Below, in pieces: positions 8,889 to 17,863 of a stretch of DNA of 58,943 bases. Location of the stretch: NCBI GenBank assembly GCA_019694255.1, contig JAIBCI010000059.1, forward strand, positions 1-58,943, read 5' to 3'. The stretch comes from Saprospiraceae bacterium. Its GTDB lineage: Bacteria > Bacteroidota > Bacteroidia > Chitinophagales > Saprospiraceae. The notes below the pieces were generated by a model that saw nothing but the letters and a program-made list of their open reading frames with translations, was not told the origin of the DNA and searched no databases. The translations under genes and the position numbers were made by a program. Position 1 is the first letter of the stretch, and every line of letters starts with the position of its first letter.

Positions 8889-9036
8889 CAATAGGTCACC
8901 ACTGATCCGCCGACAAAAACAGACCTGTGCCGTTAAATCCGGACGTCCTGAACTATCGGCAAAGGCGCACGGCGCATTGGAACTGCGCAGATTTGCCCTG
9001 TCAATTCAATTTTTCAATTAAAAAAACCAATTCGTT

Positions 9037-9822
9037 ATGCAACAATTACTGGATACACTCAACAACCTGACACCCGTCTTAATCATTGTGAGTCTCGCTG
9101 TTTTTATGACGATAGAAAAATACCTGCCCTATTTTGAACATGGCATGGGTCGCGGAAAACAGCGGTGGAATAACATCGGTATGATTGCAATGGCTTTTGT
9201 CATCAATGCCGTCGTCGGAGGACTGATTGCCATTCCGATCATCTGGTCCGAAAACAATCATTTTGGACTACTGCACCGTGTTTTGGGGACAACGCCCCTA
9301 GCGATTGTCATCGGTGTATTTCTGATAGACTTCACCAGTTATGTACTACATGTCATAATGCATAAGGTGCCTCTGCTCTGGCGCATCCATAGAATTCATC
9401 ATGCCGATACCGAGATGGATTCCACCAGTAGTCTGCGGCTTCATCCCCTGGAACTATTGCTCCAGTTGGCTGTTCAGGCTGTTATTTTGCCCCTGCTTGG
9501 AGTGTCCATTGCGAGCTTCATTTTTTATTTTACACTGGCGCTGCCATGGTTTGTTCTTAATCATTCAAATATAAAGTTTCCTGGTTGGTTCGAAAGATTC
9601 GGAAGCCTTCTGATGTCCACGCCAGACTGGCATCGCGTACATCACAGCAGCTATCAGCCTGAGACGGATTCGCACTATGGTTGCTTGTTCAGTATATGGG
9701 ACCGTATGTTTGGTACCGGCGGAAAAGTAAACATTGAGAAAATTAAATTTGGACTCGACCGGTTCAGAGGTGCTAACGATCAAACGATATGGCGCTTGCT
9801 CAAAATGCCTTTTTCAAAATAA
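9037..9822 (+). CDS. Sterol desaturase / fatty acid hydroxylase superfamily protein
   Basis: A 261-residue integral membrane di-iron oxygenase. The eight-histidine signature is present: HVIMH (H105, H109), HRIHH (H118, H121, H122), a central H176 in LNHSN, and HRVHH (H199, H202, H203) followed by H213. At least four hydrophobic segments flank the motifs, placing the di-iron site at the cytoplasmic face. Family members hydroxylate or desaturate sterols, carotenoids or fatty acyl chains. In this lineage a lipid or carotenoid substrate is most likely, but it is not identifiable. It follows the AraC-type gene on the same strand. Confidence 0.9.
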   Translation: MQQLLDTLNNLTPVLIIVSLAVFMTIEKYLPYFEHGMGRGKQRWNNIGMIAMAFVINAVVGGLIAIPIIWSENNHFGLLHRVLGTTPLAIVIGVFLIDFTSYVLHVIMHKVPLLWRIHRIHHADTEMDSTSSLRLHPLELLLQLAVQAVILPLLGVSIASFIFYFTLALPWFVLNHSNIKFPGWFERFGSLLMSTPDWHRVHHSSYQPETDSHYGCLFSIWDRMFGTGGKVNIEKIKFGLDRFRGANDQTIWRLLKMPFSK

Positions 9823-10314
9823 TTTGCACAAATTGATTCTACCGGATTCACCGAGAGCGGTTCATCTTACTTTTCTAAAAAAGTAGCTGGTGTACTGCTT
9901 TACAACAAATCATCTGACATCATTCGCTCATTACGGATGGAATCCTTTCAGTAAATTACTATTTCTGAAAATTGCTGTTGAAATAATGATGATTTGAATG
10001 CAGAATTTCGCTGGATTGAATTTGGATCGCAAATCTTTTAGGACAATTCAGTTTACTGTTAAGATAATTTGATTTCAAGTTGGCGAAGTAGCAACACAAA
10101 ATCAGATTTTCTCAGCCAGGAAATTCCAACTATTGGATATTTGCAACGTTGTAAGAAGATCAATTATAAAGAAGTAAAGTGCTTGTCACTTGATTTGATT
10201 GGTAACCAAGTTTTGGTATTGAAAAACATGTTAATCTCTTAATTTTGTTACAGTTAACAGGTAAATTGATTCAATTGCGATGCTAATACTTCTATCGACA
10301 AATTTTTAGTAAAT
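9823..10314. other. Intergenic region, no gene recognised
   Basis: About 490 AT-rich bases before the OmpA-family gene. Apart from the promoter-like element near its right end (10219-10247) I see no gene, RNA structure or repeat. Confidence 0.5.
10219..10247 (+). promoter_or_regulatory. Bacteroidota-type promoter for the OmpA-family gene
   Basis: TAATTTTG (10240-10247) is an exact TAnnTTTG -7 box, with TATTG/TTG (10219-10221) 18 bp upstream as a -33 element. A transcript would have a leader of about 60 nt to the ATG at 10315. Confidence 0.5.
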
Positions 10315-11556
10315 ATGAAAATAATGCTGATCAACATCCTGTGGTTATTATGTCTAACTGGCAGGGCATCGGCGCAGGACTTGCTAAAACGAATGCTAAC
10401 CTTTAAATCCGTCTTCAATAACTATAAGGCTCCGAATAATGATCAAAAAGGGGTCTTTAGGAATCTAAGTCCTGCCATTGAACTTGGTTATTCTAATAAC
10501 TTCAGCCAACACTTTTCTTTGGACATTCCGATAAGAATGGGTTTGGCTCATTTTCCGATATACTCAACCACATTGAAGGAAGTAACCGGATACACCGCAA
10601 ACGAATTCTACAGCGGTATGGATGCATTAATCAGTCTGCATTTATTGAGAGGAAGGCTTTTCGCTCCATTTGCATATGCCGGTATAGGCGGAGCAACACA
10701 CAATGTTAAGTATCTCTATATGCAAGCTCCGGTCGGAATTGGAGTTGATGTAAAATTGAACAAGTTTGCCTGCTTTACCTTTCAGACAGATTACAGGTTT
10801 GCGTTCAAAAATGGTTTAGATAACTGGCAACATGCCTTTGGATTAAAGATCAGTCTTGGGCGTCAGCCAAAGGATATAGATATGGACGGCTTTCCGGACA
10901 AAAAAGATCTGTGCCCGGAAGTATTCGGAACAGTTAAGGGCTGTCCGGATCGAGATGGTGACGGCATAGCCGACAAGGATGACCGATGTATTTCGCTTGC
11001 CGGCGTTGCTGCCAATATGGGTTGCCCTGCCGATACAGACCAGGACGGTGTTTATGACGTCGATGACCAGTGTCCATCACAGGCCGGTACTGTCAGGGGT
11101 TGCCCAGACAGGGATAGGGACGGTGTTGCCGATAAGTACGACAAATGTCCTGAAGCGCCGGGTAAAGCCTCTAATGCAGGCTGTCCTGAGACCGCGCCGG
11201 AAGAAAAAAAAGCAATTGAAGTTGCTATAAAATCAATCCAGTTCGAGACAGGAACCGCTGCCATTTCAGAACTTTCAATCCAGAGCCTGGATGCGATTTA
11301 TCAGGTATTGCTGAATTATCCTGAGATGAAGCTATCAATCGAAGGGCACACCGACAATATCGAAGCAGGTACAGGTGGTAAGCAACTATCTGAAAAACGT
11401 GCCAGTGTATGCGCTGACTATCTCATCAAAAAAGGTATTAGCGCCACCCGGTTAATAACCCAGGGATTTGGAGACACCATACCGATCGGTGATAACAAGA
11501 CCTCGGCGGGTCGTTCGATGAATCGAAGAACAGAGTTCAATCCTGTAATGAGATAA
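10315..11556 (+). CDS. OmpA-family outer membrane protein with thrombospondin type-3 repeats
   Basis: A 413-residue exported protein. The signal peptide ends in GRASAQ. Residues ~25-180 form a predicted outer-membrane barrel. Next come calcium-binding TSP3 repeats (DMDGFPDKKDLCP, DRDGDGIADKDDRC, DTDQDGVYDVDDQCP, DRDRDGVADKYDKCP). The OmpA peptidoglycan-binding domain follows: IQFETGTAAIS, IEGHTDN, LSEKRA and GRSMNRRTEF. It should tether the outer membrane to peptidoglycan. Promoter is at 10219-10247. It stands alone, separated from the S41 peptidase gene by 164 bp. Confidence 0.93.
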   Translation: MKIMLINILWLLCLTGRASAQDLLKRMLTFKSVFNNYKAPNNDQKGVFRNLSPAIELGYSNNFSQHFSLDIPIRMGLAHFPIYSTTLKEVTGYTANEFYSGMDALISLHLLRGRLFAPFAYAGIGGATHNVKYLYMQAPVGIGVDVKLNKFACFTFQTDYRFAFKNGLDNWQHAFGLKISLGRQPKDIDMDGFPDKKDLCPEVFGTVKGCPDRDGDGIADKDDRCISLAGVAANMGCPADTDQDGVYDVDDQCPSQAGTVRGCPDRDRDGVADKYDKCPEAPGKASNAGCPETAPEEKKAIEVAIKSIQFETGTAAISELSIQSLDAIYQVLLNYPEMKLSIEGHTDNIEAGTGGKQLSEKRASVCADYLIKKGISATRLITQGFGDTIPIGDNKTSAGRSMNRRTEFNPVMR

Positions 11557-11720
11557 TTATCCTTTAAGCAATTAAGAAAAAAGCACCAAGACATTGAAGT
11601 TTGTCATAAATAAGTTTTAGGTATTCGGTATTGCAATCCACATGGGGTATTTGCAGATTTCCTTTTAGCACTACACTAAACATATCAGGCCCCCGTTTGT
11701 ATGCTATTGATGTAATTTCC

Positions 11721-13364
11721 ATGCGCATGCCAAAGAAAAGAACAGCCATTCTGGGTCTCATAACCGCCATCCTGCTTGGTGTGGCCGCAACTGTTGATCA
11801 GGACAAGTACTTTGAGATTATCAAGAACATTGAGATTTTTACCAATGTCTACAAGGAAGTCAATGCGAGCTATGTGGACGGTACGGATCCTTCCAAACTG
11901 ATGAAGACGGGCATTGATGCTATGCTGGCCTCCCTGGACCCCTTCACCAATTATTTTTCAGAAGCCCAGGTCGAAGATTACCGGCTGTCGACGGAGGGAA
12001 AGTATAATGGAATTGGTGCCAAAGGCAAAAAAATGGGGAATTATGTTGTGATCACTGAGGTCTATAAAGATTATCCGGCTTTTAAGGCGGGACTCAGGGT
12101 TGGGGATCAGATCCTGGCGGTCAATGGCCTGGATGCCAAAGACAAGCAGGCGGAGGATCTGTATCAGATCATGAGAGGGATTCCTAAGAGCGAGGTCACC
12201 GTGACGGTGCTCAGACCAGGCAGCAAGGAAAAGCAGAACATCAAACTGGTTCGCGATGAAGTCAATATACCCAATGTGCCGTATTCCGGCATGGTGGATT
12301 CCGAGATAGGCTATGTCATTCTCACCACGTTTACTGAAAATGCGGGCCGCAACGTACAGAGTGCTGTGAACAAGCTTAAAAATGAAAATCCGGGACTTAA
12401 GGGTATCATTTTTGATCTTCGGGAAAATGGTGGAGGCCTCCTGGGAGAGGCAGTACAAGTATGCAATACTTTTGTTCCAGGTGGCAACCTGATCGTCAGC
12501 ACGCGGGGCAAAGAGAAAGAGTACAATGCCAGCTATAAGACCATAACGCCAGCCGTCGATGAGAATATTCCACTCGTCGTGTTGATCAACAAAAATTCAG
12601 CATCCGCTTCAGAGATCGTCAGCGGCACCATGCAGGATCTGGATAGGGCCGTACTGATTGGTCAATTGTCCTATGGAAAAGGTCTGGTTCAGAATACCAA
12701 GGAGACGGGTTACAATTCCAGGGTAAAGTTTACTACGGCCAAATACTACATACCTTCCGGACGATGTATTCAGAGTGTCAAATATGAAAACGGCGTCAGG
12801 GTTCACCTTCCGGACAGCCTGAGGTCTGCATTCAAGACCAAAAACGGTCGTACAGTGTATGATGGAGGAGGTGTGCAACCGGATATCGAAATGAAAGAGA
12901 CGGAATATCCCGAAATCGTTCAAAAACTTATGGACGGTAACTGGATATTTAACTACGTTACCGGGTATTGCCTTGCGCATTCAGAAGAACATGACCCCAA
13001 GACCTACAAATTCACGGATTTTGATGATTTTGTCAATTACCTAAAGAAAAATTCATTTGAAGATAGTTCGGCACTGGAGAAAAAGCTAAATCTGTTTGCC
13101 GAAGAGCTCGGCCGGCAGAAGCGCCAGGATTTCAACCAGGAAATTGATCGCTTAAAAAACAAGCTCGACCAGGATCAATGGGAGGGCATACGGGTCCATA
13201 AAGAGCTTATTACCCACGTGCTGGAAGAAGAGATTGTGAGCCGCACCGGATACGAGTCGGGAAGGCTTTTAAATCGCCTCCAGTATGATCCCCTCATCAA
13301 GAAAGCCGCGGAAGTGTTGAAGTCTCCGGCGGAGTACAACCGGATTTTGGCGAAAAAAGGCTGA
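11721..13364 (+). CDS. S41-family C-terminal processing peptidase (Ctp/Prc-like)
   Basis: A 547-residue periplasmic serine peptidase. The ATG at 11721 is chosen over an in-frame TTG at 11631 because it starts a signal/anchor sequence (MRMPKKRTAILGLITAILLG). A PDZ domain (GNYVVITEVYKDYPAFKAGLRVGD region) precedes the protease domain. The catalytic Ser lies in NSASASEIVSG and the catalytic Lys (about K320) in SYGKGLVQ. The oxyanion region FDLRENGGG is intact. Such enzymes trim C-termini of exported proteins and peptidoglycan hydrolases. tsaB starts 1 nt after its stop, suggesting a two-gene operon. Confidence 0.92.
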   Translation: MRMPKKRTAILGLITAILLGVAATVDQDKYFEIIKNIEIFTNVYKEVNASYVDGTDPSKLMKTGIDAMLASLDPFTNYFSEAQVEDYRLSTEGKYNGIGAKGKKMGNYVVITEVYKDYPAFKAGLRVGDQILAVNGLDAKDKQAEDLYQIMRGIPKSEVTVTVLRPGSKEKQNIKLVRDEVNIPNVPYSGMVDSEIGYVILTTFTENAGRNVQSAVNKLKNENPGLKGIIFDLRENGGGLLGEAVQVCNTFVPGGNLIVSTRGKEKEYNASYKTITPAVDENIPLVVLINKNSASASEIVSGTMQDLDRAVLIGQLSYGKGLVQNTKETGYNSRVKFTTAKYYIPSGRCIQSVKYENGVRVHLPDSLRSAFKTKNGRTVYDGGGVQPDIEMKETEYPEIVQKLMDGNWIFNYVTGYCLAHSEEHDPKTYKFTDFDDFVNYLKKNSFEDSSALEKKLNLFAEELGRQKRQDFNQEIDRLKNKLDQDQWEGIRVHKELITHVLEEEIVSRTGYESGRLLNRLQYDPLIKKAAEVLKSPAEYNRILAKKG

Positions 13365-13365
13365 T

Positions 13366-14019
13366 TTGCCCAGATTTCTTCATATTGACTATGCAGGACG
13401 TGAAGGTTCGGTATGCCTGTCTTCTGATGGAGAGCTTGTGAGAGGACCCATTCAGGGTGATACGGACGTTTCTGCATTTCTTGCACCGGCAATTGAAAGC
13501 TTGCTGAAGGAAGCCGGCTGGGTTGTATCCAGCTTAGATGCCATCAGTGTTAACCTGGGTCCCGGATCCTACACTTCACTGCGATCCTCACTGGCACTGG
13601 CACAAGGAATGGCTGCTGCACTGGAAATTCCGCTCATTGGCATATCACGTCCAATTTTGATGGCCGACTTTGCGGAAATTAAGGAAGGCCATATCATCGT
13701 TGCTTTTCATGCCCGGGCAGACCGTTGGGCTACTTTCCTGTTCGATCAGAACCTAAAGCAACTAAGTCATTTGACAATCGGCCTGGAAGATGTTTTTCAG
13801 GCAGCTGGAGACATTCCGGGCATTTCTATGGTGATTCTTGAACCAGGACCTTCCTCAGAATTGACTAAAGAATTTAATAATTTTAAATTTTATAAAAATT
13901 CTTCAATTAATCATATAAAATTGGCTAATAAGTATTATTTAGATAAAATATTCTGCGATTTAACCAAATTAAAGCCAATTTATTTTTCAGATCCTCATAT
14001 TACTACTGCTAAGAAATAA
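13366..14019 (+). CDS. tsaB: tRNA threonylcarbamoyladenosine biosynthesis protein TsaB
   Basis: A 217-residue ASKHA-fold protein. It retains the start motif FLHIDYAGREGSVCLS and the hallmark NLGPGSYTSLRSSLALAQG (TsaB consensus GPGSYTGLR). TsaB supports TsaD in adding threonylcarbamoyl to A37 of ANN-decoding tRNAs in the cytoplasm. The start appears to be TTG at 13366, one base after the S41 stop, since no ATG lies near the conserved N-terminus. Translational coupling is likely. The DNA becomes strikingly AT-rich from about 13860 to the end of the gene, unlike its first two-thirds. Confidence 0.88.
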   Translation: MPRFLHIDYAGREGSVCLSSDGELVRGPIQGDTDVSAFLAPAIESLLKEAGWVVSSLDAISVNLGPGSYTSLRSSLALAQGMAAALEIPLIGISRPILMADFAEIKEGHIIVAFHARADRWATFLFDQNLKQLSHLTIGLEDVFQAAGDIPGISMVILEPGPSSELTKEFNNFKFYKNSSINHIKLANKYYLDKIFCDLTKLKPIYFSDPHITTAKK

Positions 14020-14189
14020 TTAACATAGCTTGCGGTAATAAAGCTGAACGTTACGTTGTTATATATGTCACAGAATATAATGTGTCAATAATTTTGCAAA
14101 AAACGAGCTCCTGACCACCAGGGATTGATTTTTGGCACAGAAGTTGTTTTTATCCTTACTGTTATTGCACATTTTATAAATTCTGTAAC

Positions 14190-14528
14190 ATGAGGAATAA
14201 AAAGAACGAAACGATTACACTTAAGAAGGGGGGTAAAGATATCCAACTGGATTACTCCGACCTCAGAAAGGCGGTTCTGGTACTTAGAGCAGTCAATCAC
14301 AAACTTCGTCAGAGGGTTATTGACCTGCTGGAGGAACAGGACAAGATGACGGTGACCGACATCTACATCAAGCTGAGATTAGAGCAATCTGTTGCGAGTC
14401 AGCACCTTGCAATTCTTAGGCGTGCGGGCGTGGTAGCCACGGAGCGACAAGGCAAGTTCATTTACTATTCCTTAGACCTGGACAGGCTTAACCAGATTTC
14501 CAAGCTGGTTGAGGAATTGGCGGGCTAA
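14190..14528 (+). CDS. ArsR/SmtB-fold winged-helix regulator (first of pair)
   Basis: A 112-residue winged-helix DNA-binding protein. The HTH core is TVTDIYIKLRLEQSVASQHLAILRRAGVV, followed by a beta-wing (ERQGKFIYYSL). The ELCVCDL metal-binding box of ArsR is absent and the protein has no cysteines, so metal sensing through that site is unlikely. It is about half identical by eye to the next gene. Target and signal are unknown; it may be an oligomerising regulator of housekeeping or stress genes. Confidence 0.88.
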   Translation: MRNKKNETITLKKGGKDIQLDYSDLRKAVLVLRAVNHKLRQRVIDLLEEQDKMTVTDIYIKLRLEQSVASQHLAILRRAGVVATERQGKFIYYSLDLDRLNQISKLVEELAG

Positions 14529-14701
14529 AGGGGTAAACCTCTCGCCTTACTCGTATTAAGATTTATTACACTGCATTACTCTTTTACTGATAGTCCTTAA
14601 CAAATAGAAATTTTTTTTAATATTTTATTTATATATATCAGAAGTCTTTAGATATTTGTGTCCGTTAAGGTAACTACGAACTCAAAATAAGAATTCTGAC
14701 A

Positions 14702-15010
14702 ATGAATACTAAGGTATCGTTTAATAGCGTCAAGCTAGACTACGCCTGTGAACTAATGCGGGCGTTGGCACATCCTCTCAGACTGAAAATTCTGGAATTC
14801 ATTGATAAACAGGGATCTGTAAATGTCAATAAGATTTACAATGCCCTGGATATTGAGCAGTCCGTCACATCTCAGCACCTCAGCATTCTCAGGCTGGCCG
14901 GTGTCATCCAGACGGAAAAGACCGGAAAGTATGTTCAGTGCAAGCTCAATTACGATTGTCTTGGAAGAGCTGAACGCGCGGTCAACAATTTCCTGGCCGT
15001 TTCCAAGTAA
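14702..15010 (+). CDS. ArsR/SmtB-fold winged-helix regulator (second of pair)
   Basis: A 102-residue paralogue of the preceding gene with the same core: LRLKILEFIDKQGSVNVNKIYNALDIEQSVTSQHL in two halves, then LRLAGVIQTEKTGKYV. It has Cys residues outside the classical alpha-3 metal box (YACEL at the N-terminus, a Cys in the wing strand, and YDCLG). The 173-bp gap to its neighbour is AT-rich and could carry its own promoter. It converges on lspA. Confidence 0.88.
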   Translation: MNTKVSFNSVKLDYACELMRALAHPLRLKILEFIDKQGSVNVNKIYNALDIEQSVTSQHLSILRLAGVIQTEKTGKYVQCKLNYDCLGRAERAVNNFLAVSK

Positions 15011-15103
15011 GCAATTATTTAGCCATACGAAGTGTGATCTTCCCTCCCAAAGGGAAAGGCATCTGTCGTCACCGACATACACTTTAGTAAGGCTGGACCG
15101 GGC

Positions 15104-15766
15104 TTACACCGTGGCTTCAGAAGAGCCTTCACCATGATTATCGACTTCAACTTTGTGGGGATGTCGTCCCCTGTAAAATACAAAGAACAAGACGATACCG
15201 CAGAATATGGAGGAATCTGCAACATTGAAGATATGGCGGAAAAACTCGAACTCCTCGCCACCCCAGACCGGAAACCACGTTGGAAAAGTTGACTCAACCA
15301 TCGGAAAGTAGAACATATCTACCACCCGTCCCATCAGGAAAGGCGCATAGCCGCCTTCCGGAGGAAACAGTTCGGCAAGACCACCATGGTAAGATGAGTT
15401 ACTGAAGATTATTCCATAAAAAGCACTGTCGATCATATTGCCAATCGCCCCGGCCAGTATCAGTGCAAAGGAGATCACCATACCCACTCTCTCCCCGTGA
15501 CGAATCATGCCTGCCAGCAGGTAGCCCAGAAAGCCAATCGCCAGAATCCTGAAAGTACTGAGCAGCAACTTACCGGTCGCACCTCCCAGGTTTAGTCCAA
15601 ATGCCATACCCTCATTCTCAATAAAGTGTATCCGCGCCCACGACTGGCCAAACAACAAAAATTCATCACCCTGCTGCATATGGGTCTTGACCCATATCTT
15701 GAGGGTTTGATCGAGTATCAGTACCATTAGAATGATACCGAAGGTCAGGAGAAGGTTCCTTTTCAT
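15104..15766 (-). CDS. lspA: Lipoprotein signal peptidase (signal peptidase II)
   Basis: A 220-residue inner-membrane aspartyl peptidase that removes signal peptides from prolipoproteins. Conserved boxes are DQTLK, NEGMAFGL, GNMIDS (first catalytic Asp) and FNVADSSIFCG (second catalytic Asp), with four hydrophobic helices. It is longer than the E. coli protein because of an insert between the two Asp motifs (SSYHGGLAELFPPEGG... and a GRVVDMFYFP segment), usual in Bacteroidota. ATG 15766 is preferred over an in-frame TTG at 15778. The many lipoproteins in this window are its expected substrates. Confidence 0.93.
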   Translation of the reverse strand: MKRNLLLTFGIILMVLILDQTLKIWVKTHMQQGDEFLLFGQSWARIHFIENEGMAFGLNLGGATGKLLLSTFRILAIGFLGYLLAGMIRHGERVGMVISFALILAGAIGNMIDSAFYGIIFSNSSYHGGLAELFPPEGGYAPFLMGRVVDMFYFPMVESTFPTWFPVWGGEEFEFFRHIFNVADSSIFCGIVLFFVFYRGRHPHKVEVDNHGEGSSEATV

Positions 15767-15775
15767 ATTCAGGGG

Positions 15776-15783
15776 CAAAAGTA
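15776..15783 (-). promoter_or_regulatory. TAnnTTTG -7 box just upstream of lspA
   Basis: Read on the minus strand this is TACTTTTG, an exact match to the Bacteroidota -7 consensus, ending 9 nt before the lspA ATG. It favours the ATG at 15766 and predicts a very short leader. Confidence 0.4.
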
Positions 15784-15899
15784 ATGAAATGTTTTAGTGC
15801 AATCCAATTCGCACATCACAGCGCCACGGGCGAAACAACCTGACTTGCAAATGGCAGATATTGCAACTCCTTTTCTAAATAACCGAACGGTATTCAGGG

Positions 15900-17375
15900 T
15901 CAATAGACTATTATCCGCTGTGGACTTACAGTTGTTGGACCTTCAATCAGAAGCTGGTACATTCCGGCCGGAAGAGCGGGTAGCATTACGGTTTCGTTGT
16001 TTGAAATGCCATCCATGAGTTGCTGACCATATAGATTGAAGAGCCGATACCGGAATGGTGGCGACACGCAAGGAATCATGATGTGATCATGACATGGCAT
16101 CGGATAAATCGCACACACACTATTTTGTTCTTCCCTGTTTGCCGAAGCAATTTGGAATTCGACGGCTCCGATACTGGGCGGATTATTGTATTTCTGATTG
16201 TAGTGATCTTCAATGATTGCGCGGTAGTACTGCCCTTTACCACGAACCGGTGACTGAGCGGCCGGACGGATCAGCCCATTGGCAATATCTTCCAGCATCG
16301 GGTTGAGGGCATACTGACCGTTGGTCTCGGTTACCGGCAGTGCGGGTCCCCGCCAACCCAAATTGCGTGCGCTGTACCACAGATTATTGCGAATGTCGAA
16401 GGTGGCAGATGATGTGTATGGCCCAATGTTGACTGTAGGGTCTACGCTCTGGGCATAGACTATGTTATTACTGAAAATATTGTTGGCGCAACTCAGAAAG
16501 AAACTGGTGTCCTGACTTTCCTGTAATATTCTGAATATCCATTTGGTTGGATTGTAGAACGTATTGTTGCTGACCTGCACACGACGGCTTCCGACAAAGG
16601 CTACCGGAGCCTGTGATCCCGAAAAATAATTTGAATGCACGAGCAGATCGGCCGCTTCATAATTAATTCCGGCAGGTCTGAAGTAAGCAATACCGGTGCT
16701 GCCACCGAGATTGAGCGTCCGATCACCACCATTGATGAAGTCGTTTTTGTCGATGGTGACAAACCGGCATCCTCCCTTAACCTGTATGCTGTTGCCTTGA
16801 TTGACAAAACGCGAGTGATGAATCTGTCCTTCGTGGCAACCCACCATGTCAATGCCTGATCCGCCGGCAGAACCATTGATAAATGTACATTGATGAACCT
16901 CAAAGGTGTCAATACCACTGAGTTTGAGCATGTCATTATTGCCCGTCGCATTCATGTCCTCGAATGAAAGTTCTTCAAAGCGAATATGGTGCGATGGAGT
17001 CTCAAAAGTGCCACCATCGTCGATGTTCATACCGTTGGCGGACTGTCCGCGAATGGTCATACGACGTATGTGTACGTAGCTGATTTCGCTCATCTGAATT
17101 GATTGCGTACCGCGTAGAATCACTGAAGATCTGTCGGTTCCTTCGAATGTAATCCATGCTCCGGGTCGGCCATGTATATTGCTTACATAATAATTTCCGG
17201 TGTAGGATGCAGGAAAAAGTCTGACGGTATCACCGGCCACAGCCTGGAGCAGTGCAGCCTGTGGATCGCTGTAAGTTTTTCCCGGACCTACTTCAAGCAC
17301 CCGCTGCGCATCCGCATCTGACATCAATAAGGAAAGTATCAGTACAGTAGCAGAAAGAAGAATCCGAAGGACCAT
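15900..17375 (-). CDS. Right-handed parallel beta-helix protein with T9SS sorting domain
   Basis: A 491-residue exported protein. The signal peptide ends in SDADAQ. Residues ~25-400 read as a pectate-lyase-like beta-helix: GKTYSDPQAALLQAVAGDTV at the start, then many rungs with N-ladder segments (VHQCTFINGS, VSNNTFYNP, FDIRNNLWY) and a closing PPSIGAVEFQ. The final ~75 residues form a T9SS sorting domain (IYPMPCHDHIMI, YRLFNLYGQQL, LPAGMYQLLI). It probably binds or cleaves polysaccharide at the surface; no catalytic residues can be assigned. The small membrane protein gene lies 8 bp upstream on the same strand. Confidence 0.85.
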   Translation of the reverse strand: MVLRILLSATVLILSLLMSDADAQRVLEVGPGKTYSDPQAALLQAVAGDTVRLFPASYTGNYYVSNIHGRPGAWITFEGTDRSSVILRGTQSIQMSEISYVHIRRMTIRGQSANGMNIDDGGTFETPSHHIRFEELSFEDMNATGNNDMLKLSGIDTFEVHQCTFINGSAGGSGIDMVGCHEGQIHHSRFVNQGNSIQVKGGCRFVTIDKNDFINGGDRTLNLGGSTGIAYFRPAGINYEAADLLVHSNYFSGSQAPVAFVGSRRVQVSNNTFYNPTKWIFRILQESQDTSFFLSCANNIFSNNIVYAQSVDPTVNIGPYTSSATFDIRNNLWYSARNLGWRGPALPVTETNGQYALNPMLEDIANGLIRPAAQSPVRGKGQYYRAIIEDHYNQKYNNPPSIGAVEFQIASANREEQNSVCAIYPMPCHDHIMIPCVSPPFRYRLFNLYGQQLMDGISNNETVMLPALPAGMYQLLIEGPTTVSPQRIIVY

Positions 17376-17383
17376 AACCGATA

Positions 17384-17842
17384 TTACATTCTGAAAAGAG
17401 GTCGTTCTGCATTCCAGATACCCCAGGGTATCATAAGCAGGATCAGCAATAGGGCAATGCCATAATAAATATAGGCCGTTCTGAATTTGCTGCGGTCATC
17501 GATTTGTTTTCTGACACGAATACTTCCGACCTGCGTTAGTATCACCGAGATCAGCATGACGGTGATGTGTTCTACGGACCAAAATCTCGAGTCGGAATTT
17601 TTCATTGATCCACCGAAATCAGCAAAAATATTGCGCATCATATCGGAGGTGAAATAAAGTATCAGTCCAAGTAAGGCCTGCGTATGTACTGATGCGAGCA
17701 GCAGTGTATTCCATCGCTTGTCCAGCGCATCGTAAATTCTGCCAGAGCGATAACCGGAAAATGACCTTGCAATCACCGCAAAAAAAAGTAGTAATACAAT
17801 CCAGCGGAGCCAGGAATGAGAAGAAAGTAGTATTTCGTTCAT
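17384..17842 (-). CDS. Small four-helix membrane protein (cytochrome b-like)
   Basis: A 152-residue protein with four predicted membrane helices. The first contains SSHSWLRWIVLLLFF, the second LLASVHTQALLGLILYFTSD, the third SVEHITVMLISVILTQVG and the fourth YYGIALLLILLMIPWGIW. The His residues H9, H54 and H92 fall in or next to helices, which is why similar proteins are often annotated cytochrome b. Heme binding is only suggested. It lies between the CHU_C protein and the beta-helix gene on the same strand. Confidence 0.7.
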   Translation of the reverse strand: MNEILLSSHSWLRWIVLLLFFAVIARSFSGYRSGRIYDALDKRWNTLLLASVHTQALLGLILYFTSDMMRNIFADFGGSMKNSDSRFWSVEHITVMLISVILTQVGSIRVRKQIDDRSKFRTAYIYYGIALLLILLMIPWGIWNAERPLFRM

Positions 17843-17863
17843 AATTTGAATTTCTGATAAGTC

